A stretch of 64,000 nt of DNA. Origin: CAXTEJ01 sp964243295 (GTDB taxonomy: Bacteria; Actinomycetota; Actinomycetes; Actinomycetales; Angustibacteraceae). Below the pieces are notes generated by a model. That model was not told where the DNA came from. It worked only from the letters and a program-made list of their open reading frames with translations, and ran no database searches. Both the position numbers and the translations under genes were made by a program. The stretch covers positions 1-64,000 of the forward strand of contig CAXTEJ010000014.1 in NCBI GenBank assembly GCA_964243295.1. Direction: 5' to 3'. Position 1 is the stretch's first letter; each line of letters opens with the position of its first letter. Positions 40,145 through 49,166 of this stretch are shown here, one piece after another.

Positions 40145-40150
40145 TAGGGT
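40145..40150 (+). promoter_or_regulatory. -10 hexamer TAGGGT of the alpha-amylase gene (leadered)
   Basis: TAGGGT lies 64 nt before the GTG start, and a strong GAGGAGG (40204-40210) precedes the start. Unlike many neighbours, this gene thus has a leader and a Shine-Dalgarno. Confidence 0.4.
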
Positions 40151-40214
40151 CCGGTTCCCATCCGCTGCACCGCCTGCCCCGCAGAGCGGGACGAGTCCTC
40201 AACGAGGAGGCCTT

Positions 40215-41822
40215 GTGAAGCTGTCGTCCGTGCGCGCTGGACGCCTCACCCCGACCAGGCGACGGGCCGGTGCGGCTGTCGCCGCCGGCGCGTCGGTGGT
40301 CCTCGCCGCGACCGGCGTGGCCCTCGGTGCCGGCCCCGCCGGCGCCACCCCTCCGGCAGCCGCTGCCCCGAGCGCCACCCGCGCCGCCGTGACGCCGCTG
40401 CCCGCTGCCGCGGCCGGCCGCGACGTGCTGGCGAACCTGTGGGAGTGGAACTGGCCGTCCGTCGGCCGCGAGTGCACCCAGGTGCTCGGCCCCGCCGGCT
40501 ACGGCGGTGTGCAGGTGGCCCCGCCCGCCGACAGCCTGTCGCGCGACTACACCAGTGACGACGCTCCGCTGCTGCACCCGTGGTGGGAGGTCTACCAGCC
40601 CGTCAGCTACGCCCTGAACGGGCGCATGGGCACCGAGCAGCAGTTCCGCGACATGGTCTCCGCCTGCCGGGCAGCGGGCGTCAAGGTCTACGTCGACGCC
40701 GTGATCAACCACATGACCGGCCAGGGCACCACCTCCTACGGCGGCGTGACCTACTCGCACTTCGCCTACCCCGGCCTCTACACCGCGGCCGACTTCCACC
40801 AGAGGGGTCGTGAGTGCAGCAGCACGACCGGTGGCATCGAGGACTTCAACGACTACCGCCAGGTCACCACCTGCGAGCTCGTCGGGCTCGCCGACCTGCG
40901 CACCGACTCGCCCGCCGTCCGCACCAGGATCGCGGGCTATCTGAACAAGCTGCTGTCCTACGGCGTCAGTGGTTTCCGCGTCGACGCCGCCAAGCACGTC
41001 GGTGAGGACGACCTCGCGGCGATCCAGGCGCTGCTCAACCCGACGGCCGACGGCGAGAAGGCGTACGTCGCGCTCGAGGTGTTCCCCGGCAGCCCGGGCA
41101 GGCTGACACCGCAGGCGTTCAGCAGGGTCGGTGACGTGCTCGGTTTCGACTACGCCTACCAGCTCAAGAACGCGTTCAAGAGCTACCCGGTGGGCGCGAC
41201 CGGCAACATCAGCTCGCTCAAGGTGTTCGGCGAGGCGGCAGGCCTCGTGGGCAGCGACGCGTCGCTGGTGTTCATCGAGAACCACGACACCGAGCGGGGC
41301 AGCGACACCCTGAGCTACAAGGACGGCGCGACCAACGTCATCGCCAACCAGTTCATGCTCGCCTACCCCTACGGAACGCCGCAGGTCTACTCCGCCTTCG
41401 CGTTCACCAACGGCTACGACTCGCCGCCGGCCGACGCCACGGGCTACGTCACCAACACCAGCTGCAGCAACGGCACCTGGGTCTGCGTCGACCGCTACAC
41501 CGCCATCCGCTCGATGGTCGGTTTCCACAACTACGTGGGTTCCGAGCCGATCGAGAACTGGTACGACGACGGCGACAACTTCGTCGCGTTCAGCCGCGGC
41601 GACCGCGGGTTCTTCGCCGTCAACAACTCCACCCGCGCCAAGGGCGTTCGGCTGCAGACGGGCCTGGCCCGCGGCAGCTACTGCGACATCTCCGACGGGG
41701 GTGTCATCGGCGGCAGGTGCGTCGGCGCCCGCATCACGGTTGGTGCGAACGGTGTCGCGACGATGCGCGTCAGCGGCAAGGACGCCATCGCCTTCCGCGC
41801 CACCGACCGCGTGCGCAGCTGA
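40215..41822 (+). CDS. Secreted alpha-amylase (GH13)
   Basis: A 535-residue starch-degrading enzyme. Residues 1-45 are a twin-Arg-containing signal-like leader (RRRAGAAVAAGASVVLAATGV, cleavage near GATPPA). The mature enzyme starts VLANLWEWNWPSV, as in animal-type bacterial alpha-amylases. Catalytic residues are D257 in GFRVDAAKH (nucleophile), E288 in ALEVFPGS (acid/base) and D358 in ENHDTERG. The DAVINHM segment carries the calcium/active-site His. The domain C ends the protein, and no carbohydrate-binding module is attached. GTG 40215 follows a perfect GAGGAGG. R-R within the first 18 residues may mean Tat rather than Sec export. Confidence 0.95.
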   Translation: MKLSSVRAGRLTPTRRRAGAAVAAGASVVLAATGVALGAGPAGATPPAAAAPSATRAAVTPLPAAAAGRDVLANLWEWNWPSVGRECTQVLGPAGYGGVQVAPPADSLSRDYTSDDAPLLHPWWEVYQPVSYALNGRMGTEQQFRDMVSACRAAGVKVYVDAVINHMTGQGTTSYGGVTYSHFAYPGLYTAADFHQRGRECSSTTGGIEDFNDYRQVTTCELVGLADLRTDSPAVRTRIAGYLNKLLSYGVSGFRVDAAKHVGEDDLAAIQALLNPTADGEKAYVALEVFPGSPGRLTPQAFSRVGDVLGFDYAYQLKNAFKSYPVGATGNISSLKVFGEAAGLVGSDASLVFIENHDTERGSDTLSYKDGATNVIANQFMLAYPYGTPQVYSAFAFTNGYDSPPADATGYVTNTSCSNGTWVCVDRYTAIRSMVGFHNYVGSEPIENWYDDGDNFVAFSRGDRGFFAVNNSTRAKGVRLQTGLARGSYCDISDGGVIGGRCVGARITVGANGVATMRVSGKDAIAFRATDRVRS

Positions 41823-41940
41823 CCGTCCGAGCGCGCAGTGGCCACCGGCCGTCTGTCCTGTCCGGGCCGGCGGACGGCGGCCGGCGGTCGACCGGGCTTC
41901 GACCGGGCTAGAACGTTGGTTGCGCAGGGGGTGGTGCACC

Positions 41941-41946
41941 TAGAGT
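41941..41946 (+). promoter_or_regulatory. -10 hexamer TAGAGT of the VOC gene
   Basis: TAGAGT ends 6 nt before ATG 41953; leaderless type. Confidence 0.5.
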
Positions 41947-41952
41947 GGAGCG

Positions 41953-42324
41953 ATGGCCTCGCGCATCTCCGAGCTGGTCGTCGACTGCCGTGATGCGCCC
42001 GGGCTCGCGCGCTTCTGGTGCGAGGTGCTCGGCTTCGTCGTCCTCGACACCGACGACGGCGTGATCGAGGTCGGGCCGCTGCAGGGTTTCGGGGGCCTTC
42101 AGCCCACGATGGTGTTCAGCCCGACGTCCGAGCCGGGCACCGGTAAGCGGCGGCTGCACATCGACGTCAACCCCACCGACCGCGACCAGGACGCCGAGCT
42201 CGAACGACTTCTCGCCCTCGGCGCGCGCCCGGCTGACATCGGTCAGACCGGCGAGGAGTCGTGGCACGTCCTGCTCGACCCGGAGGACAACGAGTTCTGC
42301 CTGCTGCGACGCCGCCTCGCCTGA
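41953..42324 (+). CDS. VOC-superfamily (glyoxalase/bleomycin-resistance-like) protein
   Basis: A 123-residue protein of the glyoxalase-like fold: ISELVVDCRDAPGLARFWCEVLGF at the start, RRLHIDVNPTDRDQDAELERLLALGA in the middle and HVLLDPEDNEFCLL at the end. The D-P-E-D/G-N-E-F-C motif is typical of actinobacterial VOC proteins of the Glyoxalase_6 family. Metal-binding or binding-only roles occur in the family. Substrate unknown. Confidence 0.9.
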   Translation: MASRISELVVDCRDAPGLARFWCEVLGFVVLDTDDGVIEVGPLQGFGGLQPTMVFSPTSEPGTGKRRLHIDVNPTDRDQDAELERLLALGARPADIGQTGEESWHVLLDPEDNEFCLLRRRLA

Positions 42325-42453
42325 ACCGCACCGGTGAGCCGCCGGTCGCCGTCACGTGCGATCGCGATCGTGCCTGGGGTCGCGTGGGTGCATCGCGAGG
42401 GCGCCTTCGGCCGCCCACTCGCGCGGGTGCGTTCCACTCTGCGGCGGGGTGAC

Positions 42454-43230
42454 ATGGTGACGTGTGAGGATGTCGAGGTGGAGTTGGCCCGGCTCAAAGA
42501 GAGCTTGGGTGCCGCGCTCGTCGGAGCGTCGAGCCCCTTGATCGCCGCAGAGCAGCTGTGCCACGCGTGCGTGGGCCTGCTCGACGTCGATGGTGCCTCG
42601 ATCTCGCTCATCGACGCCGGCGGCGCGATGCAGGGGACGTTCGGGTCCAGTGGTGCCGTGAGTCGAGAGCTCGACGAGCTCCAGTTCACCTATGGGCAGG
42701 GGCCGTGCTTGGACGCGTTCACGCAGAACCGGCCGGTCTACGTGGAAGATCTCGACCTGCCCGGCGAGGACCGCTGGCCCGCGCTGGCGGAGGCGGTCCT
42801 GGAGCATGGCGTTCGGGCGGTGTACGCCCTGCCGGTGACGGTCGCGAGCAAGCCGATCGGCGCCCTCGATCTGTTTCGGCTTCGCAGCGGTCCCCTCGAC
42901 GGTGACGCGTTGACGGGCGGGCTGTGGGCTGCCGGGTTGGCGGCGCTGCCCCTGCTGGACCTGATGAACGCCGACCTCGACTGGCAAGCCGCCGCCACGG
43001 GTCAGTACGGGTTGCAGCAGCTCGCGTCCCTCGAACGCGTCGAGGTCTACCAAGCCACCGGGATGATCGTCGGGGGACTCCAGGTCGAACCCGCAGAGGC
43101 GCTGGTCAGGCTTCGAGCCCATGCCATCACGCGCGGCCTGACGGCGAGCCAGGTGGCCTACCAGATTCTGGACCGTCGCCTGGTCGCTGAGGACGGCGAC
43201 CTGTGGCCCGGCGACGGGAGCACCCCGTGA
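42454..43230 (+). CDS. GAF-ANTAR protein
   Basis: A 258-residue putative signal-responsive antiterminator. The GAF domain (about residues 12-160) contains ISLIDAGGAMQGTF, FTYGQGPCLDAF and ALPVTVASKPIGALDLFR. The C-terminal ANTAR domain has ERVEVYQATGMIVGGLQVEPAEALVRLRAHAITRG and a last helix, matching the A-x-G-M/V-I/L three-helix RNA-binding bundle. These proteins bind paired hexaloop hairpins in target mRNAs. It overlaps the next GAF-ANTAR gene by GTGA. The signal for its GAF domain and its RNA targets are unknown. Confidence 0.88.
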   Translation: MVTCEDVEVELARLKESLGAALVGASSPLIAAEQLCHACVGLLDVDGASISLIDAGGAMQGTFGSSGAVSRELDELQFTYGQGPCLDAFTQNRPVYVEDLDLPGEDRWPALAEAVLEHGVRAVYALPVTVASKPIGALDLFRLRSGPLDGDALTGGLWAAGLAALPLLDLMNADLDWQAAATGQYGLQQLASLERVEVYQATGMIVGGLQVEPAEALVRLRAHAITRGLTASQVAYQILDRRLVAEDGDLWPGDGSTP

Positions 43231-43988
43231 GCGGGCACGAGGCCCGGCGCGAGGACGACGTCGTCGCGGCGTTCGTGGCGATGGCGGGCAGCCTGGTCGC
43301 GGGCGAGGACGTGACAGATCTCCTGGCCACGCTCGCGAGCGAGTGCGCCCGGCTGCTCGACGTCAAGCATGCGGGACTGCTGCTCGCGGACCGCCGCGGC
43401 ACGCTGCACGTCGTCGCGGCGTCCTCGGAGCGCGCCGCGGATCTGGAGGCGTTCCAGGCCCAGCGAGGGCAGGGCCCGTGTCACGACGCGTACAGCGAAG
43501 GACGGCCGGTCCTGGTCCCCGACGTCGCCGCCGCCACCGACCGGTGGCCGGCTTTCGTCCCGGTGGCGCTGAGCCAGGGCGTGGCGAGCGTGCATGCCGT
43601 ACCGCTGCGGCTGCGCGATCGGGTCCTCGGCGCGCTTGGCCTGTTCGGGTCATCGCCTGGTGAGCTCAACCCGCAGGACCTGCGCCTCGCTCAGGGCCTG
43701 GCGGACGTCGCGACGATCGCGCTCGTGCAGGAGCGGCTCGTGGCCGACCAGGAAGCCGTGAACGAGCAGCTCCAGACCGCCCTGGACAGCCGTGTCGTGC
43801 TGGAGCAGGCCAAGGGGGTGCTCGCTCAGCGCGGCCTGGACATGGAGCAGGCTTACGCGGTGCTGCGCCAGTACGCCCGCGATCACAACCTCAAGATCGC
43901 CGACGTGGCGCGCGCGCTGGTGCAGCGGACCCTGCCGGCGGGGATCGTGCTGGACCACGCCTCGTCGCATCGCCCCCGCACGGACTGA
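43227..43988 (+). CDS. GAF-ANTAR protein
   Basis: The second, divergent paralogue, 253 residues, starting in a GTGA overlap with the first. GAF: LLATLASECARLLDVKHAGLLLAD, then RGQGPCHDAYSEGRPVLVPDV and HAVPLRLRDRVLGALGLFG. ANTAR: DSRVVLEQAKGVLAQRGLDMEQAYAVLRQYARDHNLKIADVARAL, the canonical form with E-Q-A-K-G. The pair could act as a heterodimer or respond to two ligands. The shared GQGPC segment in the GAF domain also occurs, as GHGPC, in the GGDEF-EAL protein downstream. Confidence 0.92.
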   Translation: MSGHEARREDDVVAAFVAMAGSLVAGEDVTDLLATLASECARLLDVKHAGLLLADRRGTLHVVAASSERAADLEAFQAQRGQGPCHDAYSEGRPVLVPDVAAATDRWPAFVPVALSQGVASVHAVPLRLRDRVLGALGLFGSSPGELNPQDLRLAQGLADVATIALVQERLVADQEAVNEQLQTALDSRVVLEQAKGVLAQRGLDMEQAYAVLRQYARDHNLKIADVARALVQRTLPAGIVLDHASSHRPRTD

Positions 43989-44176
43989 GGGCCTGTCGGG
44001 GCGGTGCCGGCGTACCGCGCCGTCGGACAGTGACCCAGCTCGCGGCCGGCCCTGGCGTGCCGGCAGCGCAACCAGCCCGTGCACCGTGACTATCTGTGTA
44101 AGATTCGTCACAGCACACCCAGGTGGTGTGCCCCGTCTAGATCCCGCGGGTGGATCGAACGCGGGTGGGGACGGTC

Positions 44177-46102
44177 ATGGTCAGTGAACGCCAGCTGTCG
44201 GCGGTGCTCAGCGACTTCGCGCGCACGATGGTGACCGACTTCCCGATCCAGGCCATCTTGGACGAGCTCGTCGACCGCATCGTCGAAGTGCTGCCCGTCA
44301 CCGCCGCTGGCGTCAGCCTCATCGAAGTTGGCTCCGCTCCGCACTACGTCGCCGCGTCCAACGCCGGGGCGCTGCAGCTCGAGCAGCTGCAGACTGCCCT
44401 GGGGCACGGGCCCTGCGTGACCGCGTACACCACCGGACACCCGGTCTGCATCTCAGACCTGCACGCCACCGACGACTACCCGGAATTCACGGCGATCGCC
44501 GCAAGCACCGGCATCACGGCGGCGTTCGCCATCCCGCTGCGGCACGGCGACGAGCGACTTGGTGCGCTCGACCTGTTCCGCGACACCCCTGGGCCGTTGT
44601 CGGCCGCCGACCTGGCAGCTGCACAAACGCTGTCCGAGGTGACCACCGCCTACCTGCTGAACGCCCGCGCCCGCGAGCAGGCATTCGCCGTGGCCGAGCG
44701 GTTCCGGAACGGGGCGCTGCACGACGCTCTGACCGGCCTGCCGAACCGGGCCCTGCTGCATCAGCGACTCGAGCACGCCGCCGCGCGGGCGCGACGCAGT
44801 CACGCCAACGCGGCGGTGCTGTTCGCCGACCTCGACGGGTTCAAGCAGGTCAACGACACCTACGGCCACTCGGTCGGCGATGCGCTGCTGGTTGCTGTGG
44901 CACACCGGCTGCAGTCGCTGCTGCGCCCCGGGGACACCCTGGCCCGGGTGTCAGGCGATGAGTTCGTCATCCTGTGCGAGGACATCGCCGCGACCAGCGA
45001 CGTGGAGACTCTCGCGCGGCGCGTCGATGAGGCGTTCACCCGACCGTTCGACCTGCTCCACGGCGGCGCCGGAGCAGCCATGGGCGGGGTCGCGCCGGGC
45101 CGAGCGCTCAGCGGGGCCGACCCGGGCGGACCTGGACAGGGGGGCCGGCTGCAGGTTCGCGTCTCGGCCAGCGTCGGCATGGCCTACGCCGGCCGAGCCG
45201 AGGACATCAGTCACCGCCTGGTTCGTGAGGCCGACACCGCCATGTACCAAGCCAAGCGCAAGGGCGGTGCGGCCCACCAGCTCATCGACCTCCGCGAGGC
45301 GAGACAGACCGCTGACCGCCTCGAGCTCGTCGGTGACCTGCAGGCGGCCTTCGCTGCCAGGCAGCTGAACGTGGTGTACCAGCCGATCGTGCGGATGGCT
45401 GATGGTTCAGTCAGTGGGGTCGAGGCGCTGCTGCGCTGGTCGCACCCGCTGCGCGGGCCGGTCGACCCGCTGACGGTCGTGTCGATCGCCGAGCAGAGCT
45501 CGCTGATCCTGGACGTCGGTGCCTGGGTGCTGCGCACCGCCTGCACCGACCACCGACGGTTGGCGTCTGCACACGGCGGCTGCCCCCTCGACATGGCAGT
45601 CAACGTCTCCGCCCGGCAGCTGATGGACCCCGACTACCCCACACAGGTCGCCGACGTCCTCGACGACACCGGCACCGATCCGGCCTGCGTGATCCTGGAG
45701 ATGACGGAGGGGATCTTCCTCGACGACCCAGGACGGACCGTTGCGGTCCTTGGTCAGCTCAAGAGCCTCGGAGTGCGCCTGGCGTTGGACGACTTCGGGA
45801 CCGGCTACTCCTCGCTGAGCTACCTGCGGCAGTACCCCGTCGACATCGTCAAGATCGACCAGGGGTTCATCGCCGACATCGGGCAGCAGCCCAGCGGCAG
45901 CGCCATCATCGGCGCGGTCACCAACCTGGCGCACGTCCTCGGCCTGACGGTCACCGCCGAGGGCGTCGAGACCGCAGCCCAGCACGACGAGGTCACCAGC
46001 ATCGGCTGTGAGTACGCACAGGGATACCACTACTGGCGGCCGCACACCCTCGAGCACCTCAGCGCACAGCTGCGCCAGCACACCACCAGTCATCGGGCCT
46101 GA
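44177..46102 (+). CDS. GAF-GGDEF-EAL cyclic-di-GMP signalling protein
   Basis: A 641-residue bifunctional protein. GAF (residues ~15-165; GHGPCVTAYTTGH), GGDEF domain (~185-370; FADLDGFKQVNDTYGH and the site ARVSGDEFVIL), EAL domain (~385-640; GVEALLRWSHP, LEMTEG, LALDDFGTGYSSLSYLRQ, VKIDQGFI and AEGVET). The diguanylate cyclase site reads S-G-D-E-F, an allowed active variant, but the RxxD inhibitory site is not evident. All EAL metal residues are visible. It would make or cleave cyclic-di-GMP in response to the GAF ligand. ATG 44177 was chosen because GGGTGGGGACGG precedes it. Confidence 0.93.
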   Translation: MVSERQLSAVLSDFARTMVTDFPIQAILDELVDRIVEVLPVTAAGVSLIEVGSAPHYVAASNAGALQLEQLQTALGHGPCVTAYTTGHPVCISDLHATDDYPEFTAIAASTGITAAFAIPLRHGDERLGALDLFRDTPGPLSAADLAAAQTLSEVTTAYLLNARAREQAFAVAERFRNGALHDALTGLPNRALLHQRLEHAAARARRSHANAAVLFADLDGFKQVNDTYGHSVGDALLVAVAHRLQSLLRPGDTLARVSGDEFVILCEDIAATSDVETLARRVDEAFTRPFDLLHGGAGAAMGGVAPGRALSGADPGGPGQGGRLQVRVSASVGMAYAGRAEDISHRLVREADTAMYQAKRKGGAAHQLIDLREARQTADRLELVGDLQAAFAARQLNVVYQPIVRMADGSVSGVEALLRWSHPLRGPVDPLTVVSIAEQSSLILDVGAWVLRTACTDHRRLASAHGGCPLDMAVNVSARQLMDPDYPTQVADVLDDTGTDPACVILEMTEGIFLDDPGRTVAVLGQLKSLGVRLALDDFGTGYSSLSYLRQYPVDIVKIDQGFIADIGQQPSGSAIIGAVTNLAHVLGLTVTAEGVETAAQHDEVTSIGCEYAQGYHYWRPHTLEHLSAQLRQHTTSHRA

Positions 46103-46187
46103 TGGACACGCCGCGTCGTCAGCTGCGATGCGACAAAGCCACGGGCGCTCAGCAGTCCCGTCTCACCGGTCTGCGACACTCGCCGCC

Positions 46188-46976
46188 ATGCGGATCACGG
46201 TGTGCGAGCTGCGCACTCTCGCGGGGGCGCTGGAGGAGGACTGGGCGGGCCTGGTCGAGCACGTGGCGGCTGAGCGGGCGCAGCTGGTCGTGCTGCCCGA
46301 GCTGGGCTTCGCGCCGTGGTTCGCCGCGCAGAAGCCCGTCGACGACGGTCCGTGGCGGGCTTCGGTGTCGGCGCACGAGGCTTGGCTGCAGCGGTTGGCC
46401 GAGCTGCCCGCGGCGGTGATCGGGACGCGCCCGGTGGACCGGGCGAACGGCCGACGCAACGAGGCCTACGCTGCCGAGGCCGGTGGCCCGCTGCGGGCGC
46501 TGCACGACAAGAGCTACCTGCCGGACGAACCGGGTTTCTGGGAGGCGTCGTGGTACGGGCGGGGCAGCGGCGGCCACGCCGTCCACGACCTCGCCGGGCT
46601 GCGCGCCGGGGTGCTGGTGTGCACCGAGCTGTGGTTCCTCGAGCACGCCCGCGCGTACGGGCGGGACGGGGCGCACGTCGTTGCGACTCCCCGCTGCACG
46701 CCTGCGTCGTCGCTGGACACGTGGCTCGCAGGAGGGCGCACCTGCGCCGTGCTGTCAGGGGCATGGTCGATGTCGTCGAACTCCGCGCAGCCCGAGCACG
46801 GCGGGTTGGGCTGGGCGATCGATCCGGAGGGCGAGGTCGTGGCGACCACGTCGCGCGAGCGCCCCTTCGTCACGGTCGACATCGACCTGGCAGACGCCGA
46901 CGCCGCGAAGGAGCGCTACCCGCGCTACGTCCCCGACCTGCCGCAGCAGCCGGACGCCCTGATGGGCACTCACTGA
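46188..46976 (+). CDS. Carbon-nitrogen hydrolase (nitrilase superfamily)
   Basis: A 262-residue amidohydrolase: MRITVCELRTLAGAL, LVVLPELGFAPWF (catalytic Glu), LHDKSYLPDEPGFWEASWY (catalytic Lys), GVLVCTELWF (catalytic Cys) and GGLGWAIDPEGEVVATT. All three residues of the Glu-Lys-Cys triad are present. The substrate is undefined; the short form without ancillary domains resembles the acyl-amide/omega-amidase-like branch. It follows the GGDEF-EAL gene and is transcribed in the same direction; GACACT 7 nt before the ATG may be its own -10. Confidence 0.85.
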   Translation: MRITVCELRTLAGALEEDWAGLVEHVAAERAQLVVLPELGFAPWFAAQKPVDDGPWRASVSAHEAWLQRLAELPAAVIGTRPVDRANGRRNEAYAAEAGGPLRALHDKSYLPDEPGFWEASWYGRGSGGHAVHDLAGLRAGVLVCTELWFLEHARAYGRDGAHVVATPRCTPASSLDTWLAGGRTCAVLSGAWSMSSNSAQPEHGGLGWAIDPEGEVVATTSRERPFVTVDIDLADADAAKERYPRYVPDLPQQPDALMGTH

Positions 46977-47081
46977 CGTCGCCGCGTGGCTCCGCCTGGG
47001 GTGGTGGCGCGAACGAGCCCGCACGGACCGCCGTGGCAGTGGTGCCGGCGGCTCGTGCGGGCTCGTCGCGCCCCTCAGGGC

Positions 47082-48506
47082 TCAGATGTCGAAGTACAGC
47101 TCGAACTCGTGCGGGTGGGGCCGCAGCCGGATCGGGTCGACCTCGTTCTTGCGCTTGTACTCGATCCACGTCTCGATCAGGTCGGGGGCGAACACGTTGC
47201 CCTCGGTGAGGTACTCGTGGTCGGCCTCGAGGGTGTCGAGCACCTCCGACAGCGTGCCCGGCACCTGCTGGATCGCGGCGTGCTCCTCCGGCGGCAGCTC
47301 GTAGAGGTCCTTGTCGACCGGGTCCGGCGGCTCGATCCGGTTCTTGATCCCGTCGAGGCCCGCCATGAGCATCGCCGAGAACGCGAGGTAGGGGTTGCAC
47401 GAGGGGTCGGGCACCCGGAACTCGATGCGCTTGGCCTTCGGGTTCGAGCCGGTGACCGGGATGCGGACGCAGGCCGAGCGGTTGCGCGCGGAGTAGACCA
47501 GGTTGACCGGGGCCTCGTAGCCGGGCACCAGCCGGTGGTAGGAGTTCACCGTCGGGTTGGTGAACGCCAGCAGCGACGGCGCGTGCTTGAGCAGCCCGCC
47601 GATGTACCAGCGCGCCGTGTCCGACAGGCCGCCGTAGCCGGTCTCGTCGTAGAACAGCGGCTCGCCGTCCTTCCACAGCGACTGGTGGCAGTGCATGCCC
47701 GAGCCGTTGTCGCCGAACAGGGGCTTGGGCATGAAGGTCGCGGTGCGGCCGGCCTGGTGCACGACGTTCTTGACGACGTACTTGAAGAGCATGACCTTGT
47801 CGGCCGACTTCGCGAGGCTGTCGAACCGGTAGTTGATCTCGGCCTGGCCCGCGGTGCCGACCTCGTGGTGCGAGCGCTCGACCTGCAGCCCCAGCTTGTC
47901 GAGCTCGAGGCAGATCTCGTCGCGCAGGTCGGCGAAGTGGTCGACCGGCGGCACGGGGAAGTACCCGCCCTTGTACGGCGTCTTGTGACCGAGGTTGCCG
48001 CCCTCCTCGACGCGGCCGGTGTTCCAGGCCGCCTCGATGGAGTCGATGTAGTAGAAGCTCGACGACTGGCTGGTCTGGAAACGCACGTCGTCGAAGATGT
48101 AGAACTCCGCCTCGGGGGCGAAGAAGGCGGTGTCGGCGATGCCGGTCGACTTCAGGTAGGCCTCGGCCTTGTGGGCCACCTGGCGGGGGTCGCGGCTGTA
48201 GGGCTCGTCGGTGAACGGGTCGACCACGCTCATGTTGATGTTGAGCGTCTTCTCGATGCGGAACGGGTCGATGTAGGCCGTGTCGAGGTCGGGGATCAGC
48301 TTCATGTCGGACTCGTGGATCGACTGGAAACCTCGGATCGAGGACCCGTCGAACATCTGGCCGTCGGCGAAGAAGTCGGCGCCGACCGAGGCGGCCGGGA
48401 CGTTGAAGTGCTGCATCACCCCCGGCAGGTCGCAGAAGCGCACGTCGACGAACTTGACGTCCTCGTCCGTGATGAACTTGGTGACCTCATCGGGGTTGCT
48501 GAACAT
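47082..48506 (-). CDS. glnA: Glutamine synthetase, type I-beta
   Basis: The main nitrogen-assimilating GS, 474 residues. Motifs: DLPGVMQHFNVPA, FDGSSIRGFQSIHESDM, FAPEAEFYIFDDV, NLGHKTPYKGGYFPV, FMPKPLFGDNGSGMHCHQS and RNRSACVRIP. The adenylylation target is Y402 in DKDLYELPPEE, the site for GlnE encoded at 32051-35164. ATG 48506 is preceded by GGAGGAGG. A four-part GlnR-type box lies 58-95 nt upstream, so nitrogen-dependent control is likely. Confidence 0.97.
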   Translation of the reverse strand: MFSNPDEVTKFITDEDVKFVDVRFCDLPGVMQHFNVPAASVGADFFADGQMFDGSSIRGFQSIHESDMKLIPDLDTAYIDPFRIEKTLNINMSVVDPFTDEPYSRDPRQVAHKAEAYLKSTGIADTAFFAPEAEFYIFDDVRFQTSQSSSFYYIDSIEAAWNTGRVEEGGNLGHKTPYKGGYFPVPPVDHFADLRDEICLELDKLGLQVERSHHEVGTAGQAEINYRFDSLAKSADKVMLFKYVVKNVVHQAGRTATFMPKPLFGDNGSGMHCHQSLWKDGEPLFYDETGYGGLSDTARWYIGGLLKHAPSLLAFTNPTVNSYHRLVPGYEAPVNLVYSARNRSACVRIPVTGSNPKAKRIEFRVPDPSCNPYLAFSAMLMAGLDGIKNRIEPPDPVDKDLYELPPEEHAAIQQVPGTLSEVLDTLEADHEYLTEGNVFAPDLIETWIEYKRKNEVDPIRLRPHPHEFELYFDI

Positions 48507-48563
48507 CCATCCTCCTCCGACCCGGGGACACGCTCCCCGACGCGCCGACCGTAAGGACGGTCG

Positions 48564-48601
48564 GTGTCGCGGCAGTGTCCCGGATGTTTCCCCGCTGTTA
48601 C
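48564..48601 (-). promoter_or_regulatory. GlnR-type operator upstream of glnA
   Basis: On the minus strand the sequence reads GTAAC-n6-GAAAC-n6-GACAC-n6-GACAC, exact 6-bp spacing throughout. This matches the known actinobacterial GlnR layout of alternating 5-bp a/b sites on an 11-bp period. The box sits 58 nt before the glnA start. Confidence 0.85.
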
Positions 48602-48691
48602 GAGGGACGGCGCACGTGTCGTGCTCGTGTCGGGCTCGGCGGTCCGCGTCGTCCGCTGCCCACGGCAGGAGGCCGGGCCTACCATGATCGG

Positions 48692-49135
48692 GTGGACAAG
48701 CGTGAGATCGCCGGCTCGTGGCTGCAGGGGCCGGGCAGCGTGCTGCGCGACGCCGACGACTACCCCGGACGACGGCTCGGCCTGCCGCAGGAGGGCCCCG
48801 GCTCGGTGGCCCGGTTCGGGCGCCGGCTGCTCGCGATCGGCGTCGACTGGGGCCTGGCGCTGCTCGTCGCGCACGGCCTGTTCGGTGGTGGCTCGTGGAC
48901 GACGCTGGGCGTCTTCACTGCCATGACCGTGGTGCTGCTGGCGTCCGCCGGCCAGACCATCGGCCAGAAGCTGCTGGGCATCCGGCTCGTGCAGCTGTCG
49001 GGGGCTGCGCCTGGCCTGCTGCGCAGCCTCGGCCGGTCGCTGCTGCTCGCCCTCGCCGTCCCCGCGCTGATCTGGGACCGCGACCAGCGCGGCCTGCACG
49101 ACCGCTCGATGGGGACCCTGCTGCTGCGCGGCTGA
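48692..49135 (+). CDS. RDD-family membrane protein
   Basis: A 147-residue protein with three membrane segments (LAIGVDWGLALLVAHGLF, TAMTVVLLASAGQ and LGRSLLLALAVPALIW). The RDD signature is present at GRRLLAIGVDWGLA and at the C-terminal WDRDQRGLHDRSMGT. Its placement between glnA and the DUF4191 gene is conserved in actinobacteria. Possible ion/proton transport role in the family. GTG 48692 was selected by the family start V-D-K-R-E-I-x-G-S-W. Confidence 0.88.
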   Translation: MDKREIAGSWLQGPGSVLRDADDYPGRRLGLPQEGPGSVARFGRRLLAIGVDWGLALLVAHGLFGGGSWTTLGVFTAMTVVLLASAGQTIGQKLLGIRLVQLSGAAPGLLRSLGRSLLLALAVPALIWDRDQRGLHDRSMGTLLLRG

Positions 49136-49166
49136 CCGCGAACGCCGCGCGGTCACCCGGGAAGGA

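Noticed and set aside
44177..46102. GGDEF domain judged inactive because the site reads SGDEF
   Set aside because: SGDEF is a known functional variant, and the surrounding metal-binding segment FADLDGFK is intact, so inactivity cannot be claimed.
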